Of a stretch of DNA of 64,000 nucleotides, positions 54,936-64,000 are shown piece after piece. This DNA comes from Limnephilus marmoratus (lineage: Eukaryota > Arthropoda > Insecta > Trichoptera > Limnephilidae). A model generated the notes under the pieces. The model had not been told where the DNA came from. It saw only the letters and a program-made list of their open reading frames with translations, and did no database searches. Where the stretch lies: contig OU862919.1 of assembly GCA_917880885.1 (NCBI GenBank), forward strand, positions 49,389,058-49,453,057, in the 5' to 3' direction. The position numbers and the translations under genes are program-made. Numbering within the stretch: position 1 is the first letter of the stretch; every line of letters begins with the position of its first letter.

Positions 54936-55210
54936 TTCAATAAAACCTAATAACGTAATATTCACAACACAATTTTAACTCTGCAGGTACCTACGCACTT
55001 TCCATTTCCGCATACTTTAATTTGTCCCCCCATTTTTCATTAACATTAATCACTAGTTTTATTAGTGCATTGCTCGCATCTGTTTAATATTATTTTCACT
55101 GTCTGTTTAAGCACTCAGTTAACAGCGTGATAATTATTAGGTATATTAAGTCCACCGTTAACCAAAGAGAAGTCCAAAGTAGTTTAGGCCAACACCAAAC
55201 ACCGCTGATG

Positions 55211-55216
55211 AACTGA
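55211..55216 (-). promoter_or_regulatory. Possible initiator upstream of alkaline phosphatase
   Basis: The minus strand reads CTCTCAGTTCATC, an arthropod TCAGTT initiator, about 280 bases upstream of the start codon. No TATA box is found 25-35 bases before it. A 5' intron cannot be excluded. Confidence 0.25.
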
Positions 55217-55499
55217 GAGCGGGTAAACAGTTTGGCATGTTCCGTGTTATGTTGTGTGTTTCGAGTGGTTTGTTTTGAAACTGGAGAAGAGATAGGATGT
55301 GAGTGACCCCCGTCGTGTACCGCGATGCACTGCGGAGTCTGCGATGTTTAGTTTGCTCAGGAGGAACGATTCAGGACTCCAGCCTTTAGCACTTATCACG
55401 CGGCAAATTGGACTCTGAACTCTACATTTCCCGGGTAATCAGACAAACCGTAGTTCTTTAGTTGGGGAAGTAGGTAGGTACCTAACATATTAATATGTA

Positions 55500-56205
55500 C
55501 CTAATCTTATTTCTTATTTATATATACAAATTAATATTTCTTTGTTTGTCCCGTATGCGTTCTTATACCATTCATCCGATTGCGATGCGACTTTGGGGAT
55601 TTGTCGTACGAGCGCCCGCGAAGGTTTCTTTATATAATGGTGAGTTCTGGCGTCATAAAATTTGTAAAAAAATACGTTGTTGTTTGAAAAATGAGTGAGT
55701 TGTTTGAAAAATGTGTTTGAAAAATGATTGTGTGTATTTCATAAAGATTTTTAGCAGGAAGGGAGGGGAATCGGGGAGGGGGAAAATAATGAAGGGAGGG
55801 GAACGAGGAAGGGAGAAAGGCGTGAAGATGGAAGGGGAATGTATGAGGGGGAGAGGTACGCGGAAGGGGAGGGGTTGCGGAAGGGTATGCGGAAGAGAGG
55901 CGGAAGGCGGGGAAAATGGAAGGGGAGTGTCGGGAGAGAACGGGGACGGATATGAAAGGACGGGGAGGGGTGGGAAAGACGGAGGGGCAGAAGATATAGT
56001 GCAAAGAAGACATAGTGGCGGTAGGGGATAGCAGGGAGTAAATTTGGAAAATTATGCATGCATGTATGACCTTCTGATTTATTCGTGCACGCACCATGTG
56101 GAAAAAAATGTATAACCAAAAGCATTTCAGAAACAGAATTAAAACCTGTGTTTGTTCACTTTCTTTCTTTGAGTGGCGGTGCAACGCGTGCCGGGAACTC
56201 GCTAG
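55500..56205 (+). mobile_element. Helitron-like element with 270-base purine tract
   Basis: Starts near CAAATTAATATTTCTTTGTT, has GTCGTACGAGCGCCCGCGAA, a purine tract of GGGA/GGAA repeats at 55757-56030 and ends GTGCCGGGAACTCGCTAG. Same plan as 42801-43455. Confidence 0.5.
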
Positions 56206-56368
56206 GGGGCATACATTAATTACGTGAGCAGTTTTTGTTCCAATCTAGACCCCCCCCCTTGGTGAGATAAATTTGGGCCAAAAACTTCGTATATTCTTTT
56301 CAAGCAACGTGAGATTTTGCCGGACCCCTCCCCCCCTTTTGAGCTCACGTCATTAATGTATGGCTCCC
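56206..56368. mobile_element. G-tract MITE family c, TAG duplication
   Basis: Ends GGGGGCATACATTAATTACG and the complement of GGGAGCCATACATTAATGAC; TAG at 56203-56205 and 56369-56371. C-runs inside. It sits at the CTAG terminus of the Helitron-like element. Confidence 0.75.
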
Positions 56369-56371
56369 TAG

Positions 56372-57354
56372 TTTATTATGATAATTTGGTTAGTACCAAA
56401 TTCTTGGTTCCTACTTGACATTTTAACTTAATTTATATAGGTAAGTAGATTATTTAGTAGCATTTATTATTCTTGATTTGAAGTAAAAAATAAACAAAGC
56501 AAACCATTTGGGTTGTGAACTAAGCTCACATTTGTTCTCCTCCAATATTTCCAAATAAACACAAAGACGTTCATATTTAGAGCTCCACATGCTGTTCGTA
56601 TTCGACTTCTAAACTTTTCCGTCATTACCTTTTAGGAAAATGTAACCGCATTTTCCACAACGCTGATAATCTCAAGAAGCCAAAGTATATTTTCTTTATA
56701 AAAAGAAATAATATTCCAGGGTTACGAATGACCTGTCAATATTTGCAAATCTAATACTACCACCACAGTAAGCGGAAAATGTTGCTTGTGTCGTGATGGA
56801 GGACATAGCCAACCGAGGAATTGAACACATGACACCTGGGCGGACCCAAACGCGATGCCAACCAATGTTGTAAAATCGTTAAATTCGATTCGCATTGTGA
56901 TTTCCTTAAGTTCGTAATTTTCCCTATAACACCAAGTTATTAGTTTATGTGAAAATTAACAGTCTGTAACTTTTGATCTATTTTGCTCTGGGAGGGTATT
57001 TGGGGATGACGAGGTGGTAATGAGCAGAGAGGGAGATGTGTTGGAGGGAGAGAGAGCAACATCAGCGCACATCTGTCGTTATGTGGGAAATGTCAGCTTT
57101 GGTTTATTTTGGAACACATTAAAAACTGATTCACTTAAATCATAAGCGTGCAGGGCTTGTCAACACACCTTGCGTATTTTCTTTTTAGTTTTCTGAAACT
57201 TCTAGTTTTTCCGTGAGAATAATGCAGTTGAAGCCGTTTAAGTAAACGGTGTGAAACGTGACGCTTTATGATTCGTATTATATTTTAAAACAATTACGTT
57301 AAAATGGAGGAAATATAAAGAGAGTGTTATCACTTATCACATGTTAGTTTAAAT
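56372..57354. other. Gene-poor stretch
   Basis: AT-rich, no exon, no repeat recognised. It lies upstream of the alkaline phosphatase gene. Confidence 0.4.
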
Positions 57355-57989
57355 CAGTGGTTCTTAACCTTGTTGGAGGTACTGACCCCCACCAGTTTCA
57401 TATGCGCATTCACCGAACCCTTCTTGTTTCCGCTAAGAATTTTATAACTAAATATTCGGCAATCCACTTCTGTATAAATACAATAGCAACAAATATATAG
57501 GTAGGTAAAACTCACGGAAGAGGAGCAGGTTCATCTGTGATGTAGTTCCTTTCAAGATGAAATCACTATCTGCGATACAGTTCACTTTTTTACTTGATGA
57601 ATTATTGCGAATTTGAATAGTTTCAAAGAATGCGATGCGATGCGATAAAGCGATTGTTTTAAGCGACTTATATTCACGAGCACCTCGTACTCGTGGAACT
57701 GCGGGAACACACTGACTTTGGGGGGGGCAAGAGGGGAGACAGAAAAGGATCAATTTGTTGCCATAAATAGAATAAATAATCCATTTCAAGAACACAAAAG
57801 TCTCTTACCGAGTTATCACTAAAAGCGGCGCGAACACTTCTTAATTGTAAAAATAAAACTTGATTTTTCCAAATTCAAAAGATAGGAATATATTTATACA
57901 TACACTAGCTTTTTCCCGCGGCTTCGCTCGCATTATGTAAGGGGGGTTCCCACTCCGCCTCCTCCACCCCCTCCACCTCCCCCCCCCTC

Positions 57990-58023
<34 letters not shown>

Positions 58024-58400
58024 ACCATCTCTCCCTCCCTCCCGCTTTCCATGTATTCAATCCCAGTACATTCAGTTATTAAACAGCCCGTGTGCCACCT
58101 TTTACAATGTTTATTCAAATTTCCATTTTTCATGTATATTAAATTTGAACCATCCTCGTACTTCAAGAATTAGCGAAATCGGTTCAGCTGATCTCGAGAT
58201 TTGCGCTTACCAACACATTTAGCGATTCATTTTTATATTATAGATAGGTGCACAAAATGAACAAAACCATTGTTGTTCTGAAGAGTTGCTGTTGACCTGG
58301 CTCTGCTGAATTTCATTGAACGAATCATATGAGTGTCTTGGCCTCCGCTGAACCCGCGAGATTGACTCACCGAACCCCTGGGGTTCGATCGAACAGAGGT
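57355..58400. mobile_element. hAT-type left end with nested Helitron-like element
   Basis: CAGTGGTTCTTAACCTTGTT at 57355 is a hAT terminus; TTGACTCACCGAACCCCTGG and AACAGAGGTTAAGAG at 58366-58406 are the degraded other end, merging into repeat C. A second set of inner matches (CCGAACCC) is present near both ends. Confidence 0.5.
57903..58249 (-). mobile_element. Helitron-like element with polypyrimidine tract
   Basis: On the minus strand it begins TATAAAAATGAATCGC and ends GCGAAGCCGCGGGAAAAAGC then TAGTG. GAATGTACTGGGATTGAATA matches 43238-43262. A CCTCCACC tract and 30 C's at 57991-58020 form the pyrimidine tract. Confidence 0.5.
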
Positions 58401-59122
58401 TAAGAGCGTTTAACCAGCCAGCGGCCGAAAATGCACATTTCGTCGAAAGTTGTTCTTACGATCGTGCAGGGCGGTTACAATGAGAAAGATTAATTATTCT
58501 CCGTACCAGCTTTTTAAAATTATAACTCAATATCGATTTTATTTCATTCCACATTTGCTTTAATTTATACCTACATTCAAAAATGTTGAAAGGCGTGATG
58601 ATAAAACTATTAAAATAGTGTACTTTTTGTAATTATCTTTTGATTATAGGTATTTATCATTTTTCAATAATGTCAATAATTGTTAAATGATAATGTCAAA
58701 AAAATCTGAAATACATTAGTTTGTAAGTGCGCAAATAAATACACAAACGGACCAATTTTCGTCAAGAAACGCATGTACGCATATATTTTTTAATGATTTT
58801 ATTTTAACTAAAATTAAAATTCTAAAACATGCGTTTGCCAGATAATGTATTGATTTATTTTACTGCATGATTATATGATTTGAAATGGGTGTGGAATAAT
58901 ACAAAATCTTTTTTGAAAATTTAACAAATCTCCCGACGACCTATGGATATTATTATTATTATTATACTAAAAATAAACATTTATTCCCAAAATTTAAAAC
59001 ATGCGAATGCTAGATAAAACAACAATCTTTCGAAATCCATTTATAATTTTTTGTGGAAAAGAGTCAATACGTCTAAAATCTGATTTAAAAATTACATATT
59101 TCTGGTTTTCTCTGGTACATTT
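58399..59122. repeat. Interspersed repeat C, copy 2
   Basis: Matches 19309-20047 from TAAGAGCGTTTAACC to TTTCTGGTTTTC(T/G)CTGGTA with small indels. Confidence 0.65.
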
Positions 59123-59987
59123 TCTCTACATGTTTTAAATCAGTGAAAATAATTTGTAGTTACAAAAATCATTGTAGTTATGTAAGCGATGTCGCTTAAA
59201 AAAATCATATAGATTATTACTGGAATAAAGACCTTTATTTATTTATCATTCTGGAATAAAGACCTTTATTAGTATTTTTATTTATTATTATTATTACGTT
59301 CATTAATTATATCTAATATTGTAAATTTTAATGTAAGTTCTTCTATAAGTGTACTATGTATTAAAAGTTCAAACTCCTAAACACATAACCTAACATAATT
59401 TCATTTATTTATGTTGTAAATCTTTTGTAATTCCTCCATCTTGTTATCAGGTACATGTTAAACTTTTCAATACTACTAACTTACCTACTTATGTAATAAT
59501 CTGTAAATCTGAATGTAATATACATATGTTACCAGGTTAAAATTCGGTAAATCCGATTATAATATGTGCTACCAGATTACCTTTTCTACTTTGTCACAAA
59601 AAATGTATGTGTACTTATATTTATATATTTTATATAAATTTTCTTTATTACACAACTTAGTTTCAGAGAAAAATGAATTTTTATGTTTTTTTTTTGTTTT
59701 TGTTTTTGTTTTTGATATGTAATTATGTACCTACATCTCAGGTATAATATGAACTAAACATGTCAATTTGTCTGCCCTGGAACGGGAAACTTTCCTAGTT
59801 GGACAGGCAAAGCTTCATGATTGTAATTTATACTTTCTTTTGTATCTATAATAAATAAATACCCTCGAACCAGTGTTTTGCGAAACGATTTTGCGAAATG
59901 CGAAACGATTCGGCATGGATGCAGATACTACACTTTAATGCTGGTTTCCGTACACGGCGCTTCTCGAAATATACTGAACTTGTTCAT
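59123..59987. other. AT-rich stretch before the satellite
   Basis: TGGAATAAAGACCTTTATT occurs twice (59220, 59251). The piece 59330-59850 resembles a non-coding 3' UTR-like repeat ending in AATAAATAAATA. No exon. Confidence 0.35.
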
Positions 59988-62900
59988 TTTTCACGACCGA
60001 ACCCAAGTGTTAAAACGATGATTTTTTTAAAAAATAATTCTCTTCAAGATTTTTTGATTGATTCGTGTACAGACCATGCATCTTAGTAAGAATCCAAAAG
60101 TTCAGTTGGTTAGGAGCCAAAGGGTAAAAGCTATGACCGACCCCAAGTGTTCAAACGTTCGACCCCAAGTACTAAACGACCGAACTCAAGTGTTAAAACG
60201 ATGATTTAAAAAAAAATCTCACTGAAGATTTTATGAGTGATTCGTGTACAGACCATGATTCTTAGTAAAAATCAAAAATTTCAGTTGGTTCGGAGCCAAA
60301 GGGCCAAAGCTATGACCGACCCCAAGTGTTCAAACGTTCGACCCCAAGTACTAAACCACCGAACCCAAGTGTTAAAACGATGATTTTTTTATAAATAATT
60401 CTCTTTGTAGATTTTTTGATTGATTCGTGTACAGACCATGCATCTTAGTAAGAATCCGGGTTCTACGGGTTGGACAACAAAATCTGAATCGTCTGGTTAA
60501 GGAAATCGCATCGAATGCCATCGATTTACGGGCGCTTTGTAACAACAATTGTTGTCGGTTATAACTTCCGCTCTATTGCTCAAAACCGTCTGAAGTTTTA
60601 GATGCTTACTAAGAAGCATGGTCTGTACACGAATCAATCAAAAAATCTACAAAGAATTATTTTTAAAAAAATCATCGTTTTAACACTTGGGTTCGGTCGT
60701 CTAATAATAATAATAATAATAAATTTGGACAACTTATATAGCGCTGTTTTTGCGAAAAATCGCCTCAAGAGCGCTGTCTAACACTTGGGGTCGGTCATAA
60801 CTTTGGCCCTATGGATCCGAACCAATTGAAATTTTGATTTCTTACTAAGAAGCATGGTCTGTACACGAATCAATCAAAAAATCTACAAAGAATTATTTTT
60901 AAAAAAATCATCGTTTTAACACTTGGGTTCGGTCGTCTAACACTTGGGGTCGGTCATAACTTTGGCCCTATGGATCCAAACCAATTGAAATTTTGATTTC
61001 TTACTAAGAATCATGGTCTGTACACGAATCACTCATATAATCTACAGTGAGATTTTTTTAAAATCATCGTTTTAACACTTGGGTTCGGTCGTTTAGTACT
61101 TGGGGTCGAACGTTTGAACACTTGGGGTCGGTCATAACTTTGGCCCTATGGATCCGAACCAACTAAAATTTTGGCTACTTACGAAGAATCATGACCTAGA
61201 CACGTATCAATAAAAAAATCGGCTAAAAGTTGATTTTTGGTAAAAATTCATCGTTTTACGGGCGCTTTGTAACAACAATTGTTGTCGGATGTAACTTCCG
61301 CCCTATGGCTCCGAACCATCTGAAATTTTGGATTCTTACTAAGATGCATGGTCTGTACACGAATCAATCAAAAAATCTACAAAGAGAATTATTTTTTTAA
61401 AAATCATCGTTTTAACACTTGGGTTCGGTCGTCTAGCACTTTGGGTCGAACGTTTGAACAATTGGGGTCGGTCATAACTTTGGCCCTATGAATCTGAACC
61501 AACTGAAATTTTGGATTCTTACTAAAAATCTTTGTCTGTACAAGAATCAATCTAAAATCCTTCAAAGAGATTTCTTTAAAAAATCATCGTTTTAACACTT
61601 GGGTTCGGTCGTTTAGTACTTGGGGTCGAACGTTTGAACACTTGGGGTCGGTCATAACTTGGGCCCTATGGATCCGAACCAATTAAAATTTTGGATACTT
61701 ACTAAGAATCATGACCTGGACACGTATCAATAAAAAAATCAGCTAAAAGTTGAGTTTTGGCAAAAATTCATCGTTTTACGGGCGCTTTGTAACAACAATT
61801 GTTGTCGGTTATAACTTCCGCCCCATTGCTCCGAACCCTCTGAAGTTTTGGATTCTTACTAAAAATCATGGTCTGTACACGAATCAATCAAAAAATCTAC
61901 AAAGAGAATTATTTTTAAAAAAATCATCGTTTTAACACTTCGGTTCGGTCGTCTTGCACTTTGGGTCGAACGTTTGAACACTTGGGGTCGGTCATAACTT
62001 TGGCCCTATGAATCCGAACCAACTGAAATTTTGGATTCTTACTAAAAATCTTTGTCTGAACAAGAATCAATCTAAAATTCTTCATTCTTCAAAGAGATTT
62101 CTTTATAAAATCATCGTTTTAACACTTGGGTTCGGTCGTTTAGTACTTGGGGTCGAACGTTTGAACACTTGGGGTCGGTCTTAACTTTGGCCCTATGAAT
62201 CCGAACCAACTGAAATTTTGGATTCTTTCTAAAAATATTTGTCTGTACAAGAATCAATCTAAAATTCTTCAAAGAGATTTCTTTATAAAATCATCGTTTT
62301 AACTCTTGGGTTCGGTCGTCTAGCACTTTGGGTCGAACGTTTGAACACTTGGGGTCGGTCATAACTTTGGCCCTATGAATCCGAACCAACTGAAATTTTG
62401 GATTCTTGCTAAAAATCTTTGTCTGTACAAGAATCAATCTAAAATTCTTCAAAGAGATTTCTTTAAAAAATCATCGTTTCAACACTTGGGTTCGGTCGTT
62501 TAGTACTTGGGGTCGAACGTTTGAACACTTGGGGTCGGTCATAACTTTGGCGCTATGGATCCGAAACAACTAAAATTTTGGATACTTACTAAGAATCATG
62601 ACCTGGACACGTATCAATAAAAAATCGGCTAAAAGTTGATTTTTGGCAAAAATTCATCGTTTTACGGGAGCTTTGTAACAACAATTGTTGTCGGTTATAA
62701 CTTCCGCCCTATGGCTCCGAACCGTCTGAAATTTTGGATTCTTACTAAGATGCATGGTCTGTACACGAATCAATCAAAAAAACTACAAAGAGAATTATTT
62801 AAAAAAAAACATCGTTTTAACACTTGGGTTCGGTCGTCTAGCACTTTGGGTCGAACGTTTGAACACTCGGGGTCGGTCATAACTTTGGCCCTATGAATCC

Positions 62901-64000
62901 GAACTAACTGAAATTTTGGATTCTTGCTAAAAATCTTTGTCTGTACAAGCATCAATCTAAAATTCTTCAAAGAGATTTCTTTATAAAATCATCGTTTTAA
63001 CACTTGGGTTCGGTCGTTTAGTACTTGGGGTCGAACGTTTGAACACTTGGGGTCGGTCTTAACTTTGGCCCTATGAATCCGAACCAACTGAAATTTTGGA
63101 TTCTTTCTAAAAATATTTGTCTGTACAAGAATCAATCTAAAATTCTTCAAAGAGATTTCTTTATAAAATCATCGTTTTAACTCTTGGGTTCGGTCGTCTA
63201 GCACTTTGGGTCGAACGTTTGAACACTTGGGGTCGGTCATAACTTTGGCCTTATGAATCCGAACCAACTGAAATTTTGGATTCTTGCTAAAAATCTTTGT
63301 CTGTACAAGAATCAATCTAAAATTCTTCAAAGAGATTTCTTTAAAAAATCATCGTTTTAACACTTGGGTTCGGTCGTTTAGTACTTGGGGTCGAACGTTT
63401 GAACACTTGGGGTCGGTCATAACTTTGGCGCTATGGATCCGAAACAACTAAAATTTTGGATACTTACTAAGAATCATGACCTGGACACGTATCAATAAAA
63501 AATCGGCTAAAAGTTGATTTTTGGCAAAAATTCATCGTTTTACGGGAGCTTTGTAACAACAATTGTTGTCGGTTATAACTTCCGCCCTATGGCTCCGAAC
63601 CGTCTGAAATTTTGGATTCTTACTAAGATGCATGGTCTGTACACGAATCAATCAAAAAAACTACAAAGAGAATTATTTAAAAAAAAAATCATCGTTTTAA
63701 CACTTGGGTTCGGTCGTCTAGCACTTTGGGTCGAACGTTTGAACACTCGGGGTCGGTCATAACTTTGGCCCTATGAATCCGAACCAACTGAAATTTTGGA
63801 TTCTTGCTAAAAATCTTTGTCTGTACAAGAATCAATCTAAAATTCTTCAAAGAGATTTCTTTATAAAATCATCGTTTTAACTCTTGGGTTCGGTCGTTTA
63901 GTACTTGGGGTCGAACGTTTGAACACTTGGGGTCGGTCTTAACTTTGGCCCTATGAATCCGAACCAACTGAAATTTTGGATTCTTTCTAAAAATATTTGT
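59988..64000. repeat. Inverted higher-order satellite array, continues beyond the window
   Basis: Basic units of about 160-190 bases contain CACTTGGGTTCGGTCGT, GGTCATAACTTTGGCCCTAT, GAACCAACTGAAATTTTGGA and ATCATCGTTTTAACACTTGG. To about 60455 the units face left, after about 60520 they face right. A variant unit with AACAACAATTGTTGTCGG recurs at 61788, 62678 and 63556, giving a higher-order period of about 878 bases. Open frames in it are by-products. Confidence 0.9.
60705..60775. mobile_element. 71-bp insertion in the satellite with 6-bp duplication
   Basis: GTCTAA flanks at 60699-60704 and 60776-60781; neighbouring satellite units read GTCTAACACTTGGGG uninterrupted. The insert starts with (TAA)n and ends GAGCGCT; it equals 52873-52935 over 62 bases. 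Confidence 0.7.

Noticed and set aside
57933..58166. Frame with a poly-glycine run
   Set aside because: It is the poly-C tract read in reverse; the homopolymer length may also be unreliable.
62636..63762. Repeated open frame in the satellite
   Set aside because: The same peptide recurs with the satellite period and is broken in other units; no start context or conservation.
59988..64000. Repeat-spacer look reminiscent of a CRISPR array
   Set aside because: Units are 160-190 bases, there are no short unique spacers, and the DNA is eukaryotic.

Overview
The window is insect chromosomal DNA, most probably lepidopteran. It is AT-rich, has spliceosomal introns and is packed with mobile DNA. The anchor is one complete split gene on the minus strand, a membrane-type alkaline phosphatase whose start codon is at 54935 and stop at 31039. 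Nine exons join in phase (1734 bases, 577 residues) with GT-AG junctions, an N-terminal signal peptide, every expected metal ligand and a hydrophobic C-terminal tail of the kind replaced by a GPI anchor. An AATAAA follows the stop. The lepidopteran call rests on this gene, on the non-LTR, Harbinger and Helitron-like families present, and on a mag-like LTR element primed by tRNA-Ser; it is inference.

Left part (1-31000). A first exon for a secreted protein (2657-2704, minus, with a TATA box) points out of the window to the left. Two exons of an unrecognised plus-strand gene lie at 8501-8764 and 8823-8879. The rest is transposons: hAT-type MITEs with 8-base target duplications; three small fold-back insertions of one family (3424-3690, 8056-8319, 51743-51893), each with a 12-13 base target duplication; an almost intact-LTR gypsy element (10431-14231) with a large internal pol deletion; several dead jockey/CR1-type non-LTR elements; an RLE-type (R4/Dong-like) non-LTR element at 27020-28355 lying between two direct repeats; and Harbinger transposase and MADF fragments.

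Middle part (31000-55000). The phosphatase introns total about 22 kb and are filled with nested insertions: hAT elements of 1260, 1651 and 809 bases, a solo LTR sitting in the target duplication of one of them, G-tract Harbinger-like MITEs with 3-base duplications, two 383-base mariner-type MITEs, Helitron-like elements, and two retroposon families (A with a tRNA-like head, B with a poly-A tail).

Right part (55000-64000). This holds the 5' flank of the phosphatase, a Helitron-like element with a long purine tract, a second copy of a 740-base repeat, and from about 59988 to the window edge an inverted, higher-order tandem satellite with a period near 878 bases.

The most unusual signals are the fold-back family whose sequence carries a hammerhead-ribozyme-like core with a self-complementary stem III (a second repeat family shows a related degenerate core), a 71-base mobile sequence caught inserted into the satellite, and the Asp-to-Glu change beside the phosphatase nucleophile.
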